A DNA stretch of 64,000 nt, taken from positions 8,618,001 to 8,682,000 of the forward strand of contig CM060732.1 of NCBI GenBank assembly GCA_030704615.1, given 5' to 3'. A model generated the notes under the pieces. The model did no database searches and had not been told where the DNA came from. It worked only from the letters and a program-made list of their open reading frames with translations. Shown in pieces: positions 10,146-20,478 of the stretch; positions within the stretch are counted from its first letter, which is position 1, and each line of letters begins with the position of its first letter. Origin of the DNA: Takakia lepidozioides (lineage: Eukaryota; Streptophyta; Takakiopsida; Takakiales; Takakiaceae). The translations under genes were made by a program, and so were the position numbers.

Positions 10146-10652
10146 CTAAAGAGGTCCAGGTGATGTCACTGAACTCCTCTCACTCATCAATGGAAAGGCC
10201 TTCTGCCATGCTTGGTGCACACACTCACCTGCCACTTGCTGCAAATTCCCAACCGTACCCCACAGTGAAACATGTACAGGCACATGAGGAAGCAACTCAG
10301 CTTTGTATGCCAATTGTTTGTCCTCATCAGATGGTGGCCTATCATCTGCATGGCTATTGCCCTCCAAGAGCTCACTACCCCAAGCCACCACCCCTGAGAA
10401 TGCAGCCAATGTGGGCATCATGTTCCTATGATCCACCGCTACATTCCCAAAAAACCGCACTGGGAGCAGTGCACGTCGACCATCTCCTGATTGCCACTCC
10501 GGCCGGTAGGATGCTGTTTCCTCCCAAAAGTCCAGAGTAAATCCCATGGGGTACAACACAGCCCCACCAACAAGCACATCATAAGACATCGCGTCCGTAA
10601 CAATGGCTTTAGCTCTCATGACTGAGCCGCCCGTAGGATGATCCGGCTGCAA
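10146..10652 (-). pseudogene. Protease-to-methyltransferase linker of the gypsy-DNMT element
   Basis: 168 residues continuing from the protease frame. The first part (MSYDVLVGGAVLYPMGFTLD) resembles the flap and C-terminal strand of a gypsy protease. The rest (DFWEETASYRPEWQSGDGRR, VRFFGNVAVDH) has no domain I recognise. A single stop separates it from the methyltransferase frame that begins at 10,136. The uninterrupted order shows the methyltransferase was expressed as part of the pol polyprotein rather than as a separate gene. Confidence 0.55.
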
Positions 10653-11201
10653 TCAAATGAAGAGCTCATGGCGTATAATTCCTCGTGTCTTCTCTAAACC
10701 ACCCAACAATGTTTGAATTTGGAAAGGGCAAGGCTCTAAATCCATCTCTGTAAGGCCCAAACCTGCAATTGCTGCTCTCCCCAACATCAATGGCTGTGCT
10801 CCCGAGTCCAACAAGACTCGCAGTGGCCTATACCTCTTCCCGGTTGGGCCACCCAACTGAAACACTCTATCCTGATTGTCCACCAGGACTACTCCAGGAG
10901 TCACCATGTTGCGCTCAATGGCTGGCCTAGTTGGCAACTCCTGCAACCTTGGAGCTGCCGCTTGCCATGGCGCAGCTGTGGCTGATTTCAACCTCGAATC
11001 CAAAGCATCCATAGACTGCACTTTATCTGCTATCTCCGCAGATAGTGCCGATGCATCACCACTCTCATATAGTTTAGCTGCTAGTTTGACCACAGCAGCT
11101 CGCCGAATCCCCGACATTGCAATGGTCGTTGCAGAAAACAATGGAGCTTGGCAAACCGCCGTAGCCGCCCCCAACAATATACTGGCTGGAGCGCCCGCCA
11201 C
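10653..11201 (-). pseudogene. Aspartic protease of the gypsy-DNMT element
   Basis: 182 residues. The protease core reads RPLRVLLDSGAQPLMLG, with the catalytic DSG triad plus the hydrophobic beta strand before it, followed by GLGLTEMDLEPCPFQIQTLLGG. Retroviral-type proteases act as dimers to cut the polyprotein. An alanine-rich segment precedes it and may be the end of gag or nucleocapsid. The frame stops at 10,653 but the linker continues immediately in the next open frame (10,652-10,146), so the stop is a later mutation. Confidence 0.75.
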
Positions 11202-11234
11202 TTTGGAGGTCGTTGTTTAATTTACGCCGGAAAA

Positions 11235-11279
<45 letters not shown>

Positions 11280-11428
11280 TTGTTTTTTCATTTTTAAAAA
11301 TCAATCGACCGCTGGATAAAGTTTAACCCAAAAAAGAGCGAAAAATTAAAAAAATTGAAAATTAAAAAGTAGTGGTCATTTCTTTTTAATGTTAAGGAAT
11401 TAAACGACCGCCAATCTGGAGGTCGGTA
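11195..11428. repeat. Palindromic repeat insertion with (AAT)n inside gag
   Basis: The insert begins and ends in copies of CGACCGCCA...TGGAGGTCG and contains an (AAT)n microsatellite at about 11,235-11,279. The segment at 11,302-11,400 (CTGGATAAAGTTTAACCC, then AGTAGTGGTCATTTC) recurs at 12,988-13,075 and 13,199-13,225 within the palindrome array. It separates gag from protease, so it post-dates the retroelement. Confidence 0.65.
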
Positions 11429-11806
11429 GTCGTCCATGGGCGGCCCTTCAAGGTGCTGGAATAGCCCCTTCCACGCCATAAAAGGCGTAAACAGTTGTGG
11501 ATTGTGTATTTGCTGCAAATCACACCAACCATCAAACTCTTGTATGAAGTCATCAAGCTCGATGGTGCCCACAGCTCCAGAGTACCAACGTGGCCCCTTG
11601 GTAGCTCCATACATCTCCTCCATCGTGTCCCACAACAATGGTATGGAAATGGCTTGCACCCTTGGCGAGAATCCTCTTGACTCTGAGTCTACACCTTCCT
11701 CAGAAGACACTGAAGGTGAAGGCGGCCTAAACCGCACACCTCGTCTTATGTACCCACTAGTATCGCTGGTGCTTGCACCCGCACTCCCCTTAGCAACTGG
11801 TGGCAC
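11429..11806 (-). pseudogene. gag of the gypsy-DNMT element
   Basis: About 125 residues. After a Ser/Pro-rich start the segment GAVGTIELDDFIQEFDGWCD and NPQLFTPFMAWKGLFQHLEG has the helix-rich look of a gypsy capsid, which assembles the particle that packages element RNA. The frame breaks at about 11,428, where a palindromic GACC/GGTC repeat is inserted, and no zinc knuckle is found. The start at 11,806 is the first Met of an open frame with no upstream alternative. Assignment rests mainly on position upstream of the protease in the same orientation. Confidence 0.55.
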
Positions 11807-12379
11807 CTCCGTGATGAAAACTCACAACCACACCTGTTGTAAACATGTCTCTAATCCCCCTCTCCATAAGGTAACCGGGTAGAGAACCTGTTGCGGCCTA
11901 TGGCTTAGACTAGTACTAGGTTTGTAACATAAACCTGCACCTGCACCTGCATCCACTGTAAGCACTCATATGGTCTGCTAGTCATCAACCCAGCCTCACC
12001 ATAAGAGAAACAATGATGGTCTGACTGGTCATCACCCCAGCCTCACCACCGACAACACGCTCTAGGATTGGCCGGTGATCAAATCTGAACCAACCTCCTA
12101 TGAAAACAAGCGCCCATACAAAACTGACATGGCGCATAGTCAAGCATGCAGGTGTGGGGGGGATCCAAACACAAGAAAATCAAGAGAGTAACTCCCCCAC
12201 ACAAAAAAAAAACACTCTACAGTGTCGCTCTTGCAAGACACCCCAAGCCCACACCCGGACTGACTTTTGCCTCCACCTACGGAAAGGTTTTGGCCTACAG
12301 AGAGGGTGGAAGACTACCGGGAAGAGAGACTAAAGCAATTCCTAATCCCAGAATGCTCTCATCCCACTAGTCTCCCCCT
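11807..12379. other. 5' flank of the gypsy-DNMT element, no gene seen
   Basis: This region would hold the 5' leader and LTR of the minus-strand gypsy-DNMT element. I find no primer-binding site, no TG...CA boundary and no second copy to pair it with. Two similar phrases about 60 bp apart (GTCATCA..CCCAGCCTCACC near 11,980 and 12,030) are a short internal duplication. Confidence 0.4.
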
Positions 12380-12760
12380 ATCTCTAAACGCTCTTGCTAT
12401 GACCAACAGACAGGACTACCTTCCAGGATCTCTCAAATAACTCTCCAAGAGCCCTCAAGATGTCTCTCAAACAATCTCACTAAAGCCCCCAAAGCCTGTA
12501 CAATTGGACTCCAAATAGTCCACCAAGGCCCCAAGAGCCTGCCAAATCTTGGCCCTCAAGGACCCCAAATAGTCCTTCAAACCAAAGTCTCCTTAAGCTC
12601 GCCAAATATTGGCCTCCGAGGACCCCAATATTCCTCCAAACAGTCCTCCAAACACCCCTTCAAGTGCTCTTCAAATGTCTTACAAAATTTCCTCAAAGGA
12701 CCCCCCAAAGATCCTCCAAAGGCAATACTCCTATCATACACTTTTAATGAAAACGTATGG
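12380..12760. repeat. C/A-rich degenerate repeat (CCAAA..TCCTCCAA)
   Basis: Short phrases such as CCCCAAATAGTCC, CCTCCAAAC and CTCTCAAA recur in loose array over about 370 bp, for example CCAAATAGTCC near 12,510 and 12,565 and CCAAATCTTGGCC / CCAAATATTGGCC near 12,542 and 12,602. No open frame of note runs through it. Confidence 0.5.
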
Positions 12761-12803
12761 TACGCAAAGTCTCTCCACTTGTATCCATACACTTTCCACA
12801 AAA

Positions 12804-12956
12804 GTGTATGGTGGGCAGAGGGAGCCCATACACTGTTCAAAAAATGTATGTTGGGCAGTGGGGGCCCATGCACTGTTTACAAAAGTGTATGTTGGGCAGA
12901 GGGGGCCCATACTCTGTTCACAAAAGTGTATGTTGGGCAGAGGGAGCCCATACTTT
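12804..12956 (+). repeat. About 41-bp tandem repeat, four copies
   Basis: GTGTATGTTGGGCAGAGGG-type units begin at 12,804, 12,844, 12,885 and 12,926, each followed by GCCCATACACTGTTCA. Each unit contains a small internal inverted repeat (GTATG...CATAC). The array directly precedes the palindrome array. Confidence 0.75.
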
Positions 12957-12962
12957 AAAAAA

Positions 12963-13556
12963 TTAAGCGACCGCCACATTGGCGGTCGCAGAATAAAGCT
13001 TAACCCAAAACAAAACGAAAAATAAAAAAGCAAAAATTGAAAAGTAGTGGTCATTTCTTTTTAATTTTAAATAATTAACCAATCTGGCGGTCACTTAATA
13101 TTATAAAAAAAGAAAATGAAAAGTGGCGGTCGCTGTTAGATCTTAAACCGGAAAAAGAAAAAAAAAACAGGATTTAAAAAAAAAACAAATTGGTGGTCGC
13201 TGGATAAAGTTTAACCCAAAAAAGCATTATTCATAATATTTGTAAAATAGAGTGACCGTTAGTCTGGCGGTCGCATTTATTTTATATATTTTTAAATTTA
13301 AGCGACCGCCAGTTTGGCGGTCGCCATTATTTTTTTAATTTGAAATATAAGCGACCCGCGGTATTGCGGTCGCTTTTATTTTCTTATGTCACTTATATTT
13401 TTAATATTCTTAAAATAAAGCGACTGCCACTATGGCGGTCGCTTGTTTTGTTTTCAATTTTTAAAGTAAGGCGACCTCCAATGTGGCGTTCGTGTATTTT
13501 ATTTTATTTTTGAAATAAAACGACCTCCAATATGACAGTCGCTTGTTTTTTTATAT
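12963..13556. repeat. Array of GCGACCGCCA/TGGCGGTCGC hairpins
   Basis: Inverted repeats with arms GCGACCGCC and GGCGGTCGC appear at 12,965, 13,301, 13,351, 13,420, 13,470 and 13,519, with further half-units between 13,040 and 13,275. Spacers are AT-rich. The motif differs by one base from the GCGACCACC family at 8.8-9.4 kb, and parts of the spacers match the insertion in gag at 11.2-11.4 kb. It ends abruptly at the 5' boundary of the LINE at about 13,560. Confidence 0.75.
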
Positions 13557-13559
13557 ATT

Positions 13560-15192
13560 TTTGGTGGCCAACCAGATTGTCTATGGTTCTACGCAGCATC
13601 CTGGCGTCCATCCAAAAGGCAAATCCGTGAATACAAAGCTTTGTTGCGGAATTTTATACGGGGTGCTAGCAAGGCAGGGCAAAAGGTCAGACCACAGGTC
13701 TCCTGGAGACAAATCTGCCAGCCGAAAAAACTAGGTAGACTAGGGGAGCTTGACCCGGAAACCCAGATCACAACTCTCCTTGGTAAGTGGCTGCCCAGAT
13801 TCTTGGGCTCAGAAGGAGGCTGGTGGAAGTTTTTGGTGGTGGGAAATCTCATGATGGCAAGCCCCCTTAAGACCTCTAGATGGCAACCCTCCATTCGCTG
13901 GATCACACAAGGTTTCAAGCATAAAATGGTTGGCTCCTCCTTATGGACTGTTATCTGGAAAGCTTGGGCTGCACTCAGACCATTTCTCCGCAAAAAAAGA
14001 GCCAGACTCATATGAGGAAAACCTCCGCCAGCATCTGTTTTTGAACACCAACGTGCCCACAGCAATGGAAAAATCCCTAGCAAAAAGGTGGTCTGCCTAG
14101 GACAATAGGGGCGTAACTCAACTAAAGCACCTATGGTCGCCCGCAGGCTTCCTGCGTCTCGACACCATCTCCCATGTGTTGGGAACAAACAGGGCCAAGG
14201 CGGGACTTCATAGGGTCATAAATTCCATACCTCAAAACTGGATCGTGGCTCTGCAGGCTGGACCTCTAACCCCCTCCACGAACTTCTAGACATTAGGTGT
14301 CATAAACAGCAGGCTCACCATCCTAATGGTGCTTCACGTCACGGACACACACTTCTCAGGGTTCGCTTTCCACATCAATCCCGAAACACTCACACTAATC
14401 CTAGTCTCTCAATCCCAATCCCTCTTCCCTCGGTTCGTTCAGACCCCGGTGAGAATCTGCAACTGGTCGTCTAAGTTCAAAGAGTTTGATCCACAGCCAC
14501 CTCTGACCGTCCCTGTCTTGTCCTGAATTGCTGCATCCACATTTGTGTGGATCTTGGGAAGACCCCTTTCTGACCTCCAGTTGGACCCCAACGAATGGGA
14601 GTGGGCCTTTGGTCGCTCCCCATCACCCCTCCTCACCTATACCCCCAAGAAAGCATACAGGGCGCTCAACAACCTGCTTGCCCTCTCCCCTAAGTGGAAT
14701 AGCAAATGGAGTCACTTTGGATTCTCAAATGAGAACTGGTCAGCAATCTGGTCAGCAATCTGGTCTTCTACCTGGCTGAAAATCAGGCCCGCCAAGATCT
14801 CGGCGTTTTTATGGCAGGTGGCAAACAGAGCCCTAAAAGTAGGTGAATGGTTGCAATTCCATGAAGCTCTACTATGTGCATGTTGCTCCTCGGGGATCAT
14901 TGAAACCCACAAGCACTGCCTTCTTACCTGTACAGCTCCAGCCAAAATCTGGCCCTTGATCAAGGTCTTCTACAGGCACTGGAGTCTTTCTGCCATTGGC
15001 CCACCGGACCTGTTACTTAATTACAACAAAACAGCGAGGGCCCGATCCTTTCCATGTCCGGTCTTCGAGACACTCCGTGCATCTACTCTGTGGCACTTGT
15101 GGCGTGCTAGATGTAGAAAGACCTTCTGTAAGAAGACGATCAGTACCTCCGCTTTGTTGGCAATGGTGTACAAAGATCTTATAACGGGATAA
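13560..15192 (+). mobile_element. LINE, 5'-truncated, ORF2 C-terminal part
   Basis: From about 13,563 the plus strand encodes the region after the LINE reverse transcriptase. The segment SKAGQKVRPQVSWRQICQPK, then LGRLGELDPETQITTLLGKW matches the conserved VSW..IC.PK..GGLG region. The open frame runs 13,641-14,015. A zf-RVT domain follows at 14,545-15,192, with RPAKISAFLWQVANRALKVG and CACCSSGIIETHKHCLLTC. Between them (14,016-14,544) the frame is broken. The 3' end is not sharply defined. The fragment lacks endonuclease and polymerase core, a typical 5' truncation. Confidence 0.75.
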
Positions 15193-18100
15193 AAAAAAGC
15201 TTGGGCAAAATGTGTTGCAGATTGTCACAGGAACTCAGGCAAGCGCCCGCAATCCATGCCACATTCAGAGCGACGTGGGCCTGCCATGGCATCATTTGTC
15301 AAAGCGACAAGTAGGAACACTGTGTTTGGAATGCTCTCCCCCCTCAAGGCTGGAGAGACCTCAGAGCTCCACTCCACGGCCTCGCCGGAATTTGAGAGAG
15401 ACGTGAACTAGAAACACGTCAAGCACCCCGCCACAACTTCCAGGCTAAATTTTCGTTAAAGCAAAAGCCGTAGATTGGCTCCTCGGTAATCTCAGCTGCA
15501 GGCTACGACGTTTTTTGGAAGTCTCTCAGATAAAGCTAGGTTGTCTTTAGAGGTCTTCTCTCTCTATGCACAATGGTGCACTTTAGCGGCAGGTTTTGGA
15601 TCACCCTTCACTGACCACAGTGTGTAGCCCTCATGGTGCAAAAAGGGGTTTTATTTTTTTTCCCGCAATTTTGAAATAAATGGACTATTCTTTATTTTAT
15701 TTTTAAAAAATATATCATAAGGATATATAACCCAGGTAGTGAAGCCACGTATAGAGGCTAGCATAGAAGTAGGAGGGTGGGCCGAACTAGAGCTTTCCAG
15801 AAGCGGGATAAGGCGTAAAGCGGGTGGAGGAGGCGGTGGGCCCTTCTAAAAGGCTCCACCACCGCCTTGAAGCAGAGGGTAAGGGCTATGTACATTCTGC
15901 CTCCACCTCATATTGGTGGGCTCTGCAAGCAGGCCCCCCTTAGAAAATCAAAATTTGGAACCCTAAACCCTAAACCTAAACCATCTTCAAACAAATAGAA
16001 ATATATAACCCCACTAAATGAATGATATCCCATAAAGGGATGGGCGGCCCTGCAGGGGTATGACGGTCCGGGTATTCCCAGGCCTGCGCCCTAACCTGAG
16101 ATCGACGGCGATGGCAGCTCCGGCCAACACCATGGGCTCATAGCAGGGCGGGCTGGAGGGAGTGTAGCCGCGATGGTGGCAGAGCTCACGGCTCGAGAGA
16201 AAACTCCTATGAGGGGTGGGCCAAACCTAGGGCGGGGGTTTGATGGGGTTGAGGGTGGAGTGGGCCCCCATGAAAGCAGGGTCGGGTAGCCAGAGGAACT
16301 CCCACACCCCCTGCCCTTTTGGGCTACGGCTCCAAATATCCTAGGCCTGCAGGCTATAACATAGGTGTACCATTTGAAGTCTTAGGCAGGGAACCTAAAG
16401 ATGCAGTGGCATTGGCTGATTGGTCCCAAAGTTTTCCGGGGACTTCATATGAATGCCCATGACATTTCAACAGGAGAGATTAGGGATTGACCAGCTGAAT
16501 TTTTTTGTATAATTTTAGGAAGAGAGATTTTGGCCTGCCCAAGAAAATGGCATATTTTTTTCCCCCCCCCCCCCCCCCAACCAATTTGTCACTACAAAGG
16601 AGCCCACTTCAGAACATTTCAGAAAAAACTGAAAATTTCTGAGAATGTGTGTTATCAGGTATGGAACAACATTCTTGAAACTCTCAAAAAGAAAAAATTA
16701 AAACTGCCCAAATACAAGCAAAAAACTGCTTTTTTTGGCACCTATTTCTTAGTGGAGATTTGTTTTTGTCCCCACTCTGCACTTCATAATCTTCAGATCT
16801 GGTTGGATGAAACTTTTTGTGGTAGGAGGTGGGGTAGGTGGGAATTAATTCCAACGGTCAGTTTTACAGGGACACAGAGATTCTCTAGATAATTTTTTTT
16901 TTGTGGGCCAGGGTCATGTTTTTTCACGAGAGGGTGAAAATGAGTTTTGGCACTTAAGGGGTAGTCCGCTCTCGCTGTCAACGAACGTTGTCCCTCCTCC
17001 CTTCTCTTCCCCACTTTTCTTCTATGGATGTCATCACTCCTCTGTGTATCGCTCGTCTTCTTCGGGAAGCTCTTTATGATGCTTGTCTTTCTTCCTTCAT
17101 GAAGTTCCCTCGGGGAAAAATGTTCTCTGGCAAGTTTGTCAGGAGGCTCTCCTTTTTAAATTATCTGTGGCTGTCTGCTTCCTTTTGCGAGACTCTCGTC
17201 GGGTGTTCCCACTCCATAGTCCTCCTATGAGACTTGTCGCTTCTTCTTCATTCCGCTCCTTGGAACGAGAGCTCTTCTTCAAGTCCTCTGCAGACCACTC
17301 CGGCTCCTCCCCTCTCACGCTTCGGCCCCCTTCTGTCGCGCTATTTCAAGCGTTCTTTGTGCGGTGGCTATGGCCTTTTCGAATGAAGGCCCATTAATCA
17401 GTTACAGATAAGTCTTTGCGCCCTTCCTACTCCCTCTCGCTCTTCTTCCTTGGCTGTCTGGTTGCTTCCGATTAGCTCAAATGTTATCCCGTTCTTGGCT
17501 CGGTTTTCTCCTTCCTGAGCCTTGGTCTTCCTCTCTGCTTCCCTGGCCTTTCCCCCTTCTTCGTGTCCTACGCTCTTTGCAGCGGGGTTCGTCTTCTCCT
17601 CGGGGATGTCACTCCCTATCTAGTTTCCTAGGCACGTGAGGCAAATAGGCATTTTCTATGGGGGTAATTTTCTGAAATTTTGGCCACCCTATTATTACAT
17701 AATTTTGTAATATGACATATTTTCTTGTAGGCTATATTATTTATATATTTTATAGCAGGTAACAAATATTGGACACCCTATATTAACCTGAAAATTTTAA
17801 AAACAAATTACGGGGTAATGAATTTTTTATTTGTTGGAAACAAATTTATCCAAAGTAGATGCATCAGCATCATTTAAAGTATAAAGGTTCTGAGCAAAAT
17901 CAAATCTCATAGTAACTAAACTAATAATCGAATTTATATCTATCCACTTGCTGTCAGTTACATCATATTTGAATTTCAGATGCCCTCTAGATTTTGAGAA
18001 GTAGTTGAGAAGCACCATGATTGTTGTGGCTGGCTTGTTAAGGAGATCTAGCACAATGTCACCACGAATTGCAGCCGACAGGAGAGAGGGAAGCCTAGGG

Positions 18101-18385
18101 TTGTTGTGCACATGCGCCTACGTCCTCTCCGCTGTGTGTCACTGATCGACACGTGTCCCTTTAATTTATCTCCACCCTATATTAGTCTTAATTTTTTTGA
18201 AGAATCCGTCTTCATTTTGGACCCTATTTTAATTTAAATGTCGTGCCGCCAATATATTAGTACCCTATAGTATTTCTAAATATATTCTAAATTTTATTTT
18301 CTCAGAATTTTCGGCACCCTATTTTTTTTTGCACGTCAAAGTGGTAATATTTGGAAGTGACCTCCCCTTGGTCTTCTCTATCTGA
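15193..18385. other. 3-kb intergenic stretch without recognisable gene
   Basis: I found no domain in the short open frames here (16,530-16,892; 16,988-17,397; 17,827-18,111 minus). Landmarks are an A/T run after the LINE (15,640-15,720), a short CCCTAAA-type run at 15,960-15,980, a G/C-rich block at 15,780-16,330 and a C homopolymer of about 16 bases near 16,563-16,578. An AT-rich block with TTTT-initial words follows at 17,640-18,330. The minus frame at 17,827-18,111 is the most protein-like but has no family I know. Confidence 0.5.
15958..15981 (-). repeat. Short interstitial plant-type telomere-like repeat
   Basis: The run AACCCTAAACCCTAAACCTA and the following AACC contain two full CCCTAAA units and a third degenerate one. 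This is the complement of the Arabidopsis-type TTTAGGG telomere repeat. Such short tracts occur inside plant chromosomes and as telo-boxes, so this does not mark a chromosome end. It mildly supports a green-lineage source. Confidence 0.5.
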
Positions 18386-18389
18386 TATC

Positions 18390-19115
18390 ATGGTGATCAT
18401 CAACGCAGCCTCTGGAGGTCCTTCTAGAAATTATGCGTTCCGCCCTAACAGGCCCCACCGTGACCAAAGGAGAAGCTCAAATAGGGCTGGCAGTCTAGGT
18501 TGCCTAGCTCTGCTCCCGTGACCTCCTCACCTCCCATCAGGCACTTGGAAGCCTGGAGTGAAGCTCCAGCTCCCTCTACTAATGACCAACCTATATTAAA
18601 GCTTGATATGGCTCTTATTAGAGATCACTCCAATTGATATGTTTGCTGAGCAAGGGATACTTCTACACTTTCCTGGTAGAGTCCATGACAGGCATTGGGT
18701 GAGGATGTGGACAATTGAGCATATGGGAGCTGATGGAGGGCTCACTCCCCATTTTTGTCACCCCTTGGCCAGGGGGTTTTTTTCTATTATGTTCAGCTCA
18801 GCGGAGTTTGCTTCCAAGGCTTTGAAGTTCAATGTCATACGTTCTAGATATAGCGTCCACATTTTCCCTTGGTCTAGGGACTGGGGACACAAGCTGGGTG
18901 TCACATGCAAGCCTCGGATAATTGCTTTGCCCTACCTGCCTGGCAACTATCTCAGATCTCTTCGCAAAATTGGAGCTTTCTTTGGGGCATACATAGGCTC
19001 AATGAATGTGAATGATTTTGAAGAAGCTGATCTCCTTAGTGTTGATTCCGATAGCCATATGGATCCTACTTGGGACTCGGGTGTCCCTAAAATTGTGGCG
19101 TGGATGCCTGGGGGA
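18390..19115 (+). pseudogene. LINE ORF1 N-terminal and DUF4283-like fragment
   Basis: A start at 18,390 gives an Arg/Asn-rich opening (NYAFRPNRPHRDQRRSSNRA) and soon hits a stop. The main frame, 18,603-19,110, reads ILLHFPGRVHDRHWVRMWTI, then FSIMFSSAEFASKALKFNVI, VHIFPWSRDWGHKLG, PRIIALPYLPGNYLRSLRKI and GAFFGAYIG, matching the LINE ORF1 at 5.4-5.9 kb in order and spacing. It stops being LINE-like near VPKIVAWMPGG, where the GCCACGTCA cluster begins, so the element is cut before its zinc knuckle. Confidence 0.7.
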
Positions 19116-19124
19116 TGCTTCCGC

Positions 19125-19240
19125 GTGAGCGCAGCCACGTCAGCAGTTCCTGCCACGTTGGTTCACGGGTCTGACGCCACGTCAGCGGCCCTTGCCAGCG
19201 TGGCTGATGCCACATCACGCCAAGCCACGTCACATTCGTA
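19125..19240 (-). repeat. GCCACGTCA cluster beside LINE fragment
   Basis: Within about 100 bp the words GCCACGTCAGC, TGCCACGTTGG, GCCACGTCAGC, GCCACATCACG and GCCACGTCACA occur. This is the reverse complement of the TGACGTGGC cluster at 965-1,180, which also adjoins a LINE ORF1 remnant. The pair may be opposite-orientation ends of one non-autonomous family. Confidence 0.5.
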
Positions 19241-19244
19241 GGCA

Positions 19245-20478
19245 CATGCCATAACCGCGGGCCAAACAGGCAAAAGGGGCCTTATAACCGCCGACTTTCG
19301 CATTCGGCACATATTCAACCATGTGTGGGCGACGAGGCGAAGTGCAGAAGAGAGCTGAATGTTGGTGAATGTTGGTGAATGATAGTGCTTACAGAGACTT
19401 CTATGGTTGTGGATTAATTAATGTCCAGGTCATCAGTCTACAATGGTCATCAGATGAATTAATTTCTTGCTAATGTGGTATTCTACATTGTTGTCATCAG
19501 TCTAGAATGGTTGTGGATGAATTAATGAGGATGAAGGAGAGCCAATGTGGATGGGATGCTGCGAATATGGATGAATGTGGATGGAAAGTTGTCGACGAAT
19601 GTGGATGAAATATCGTGAATGAATGAGAGACAGTGGATGAATGTGGTACGAGAATGTCATTCTAACATTTATCTAAACCAAGCACAACGATCAATGTTGT
19701 TTGCACAAACATCAGAAATTACAGCAAATTCCTCATGAAGCACATGATAAGATTTACTCAATGTCTGCCATTTGGGGAAAGATAGACTCATGACAGCAAC
19801 GTAGAATAAGACAACACAACAGATGTGAGATAGAACTTTCATTCTTCGACTTTGTCCCACTGGTTACTGTAACATTCTACTGTGCAGCACGCTCCACTTT
19901 AGCTTTCTTTTTCAGTGTCGACACATTGTGAGCCATTTATGCACCACACTTCCTGCAAACGTAGCACATGACCACCCTAAACATGGTTTAGACTCTAACA
20001 TACATTTAGACTCTAGTGCCCCTGCCAGCGAGATACAAATGTGCTCATCTCTCTTACGACAGCATTGCAGCTTCCAAGTTTATTCCTCCCGACCCATGAG
20101 TTGTCACAACATACAAGATAAATTTTTCTATCGCTTGTGCATGAGGAGGAGTTGTAGGTCTTTCACATTGTGTAAAAAAAATTGACGAACAACTGCCTTG
20201 TCTTCTTGTTTGACCCATAACCAATGTTAGGCATCAGTGTGGTGCCCTTGAACTTGCGCTGAACCCGAGAGTCCATACATACATCATCCCCTAGCCCTGC
20301 ACCTAAACCCTTTCCTCATGAAGATTGCCAAAATGATGCGAAATCCAGACTCAAATAAACAGCTGATTACTGTACATTGTTATCAATGCCTACAAGCCAC
20401 AAACTGTTCACTGTATGAACTGCATAGAAGCCACTGTTGTAAATGCTTACAAGCCATGAAAATGAGAAACCATCTTTT
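19245..20478. other. Intergenic with short direct repeats, no gene seen
   Basis: Short direct repeats are evident: GAATGTTGGTGAATGTTGGT at 19,357, GTCATCAGTCTA at 19,430 and 19,494, GTGGATGAATGTGG-type words at 19,560-19,640, and CTACAAGCCA at 20,390 and 20,447. No open frame here carries a domain I can name; the minus frames at 19,669-19,860 and around 20,000-20,180 are unidentified. Confidence 0.5.

Larger units (their letters stand above)
6637..11806 (-). mobile_element. Ty3/gypsy element encoding a DNA cytosine methyltransferase
   Basis: Read on the minus strand the pieces form one polyprotein: gag (11,806-11,429), protease (11,201-10,653), a linker (10,652-10,146), a C5 DNA methyltransferase (10,136 to about 7,950), a second linker (to 7,543) and reverse transcriptase (7,542-6,640). 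RNase H and integrase are not present; the element ends where the LINE begins. Three insertions or breaks interrupt it: a palindromic repeat inside gag, a hairpin element inside the methyltransferase, and the LINE. Several stops are simple CAG/CAA to TAG/TAA changes, consistent with 5-methylcytosine decay. No LTR was recognised on either side. Retrotransposons with captured DNMTs have been described from charophytes and dinoflagellates; this is a clear further example. Confidence 0.85.

Noticed and set aside
11074-11304. Open frame with a long tyrosine run
   Set aside because: Translation of the (AAT)n microsatellite inside a repeat insertion.
15958-15981. Chromosome end or telomere
   Set aside because: Only two to three CCCTAAA units, with unrelated sequence on both sides.
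16561-16580. Poly-C run as a functional element
   Set aside because: A homopolymer of about 16 C in a non-coding region; likely slippage or sequencing artefact.
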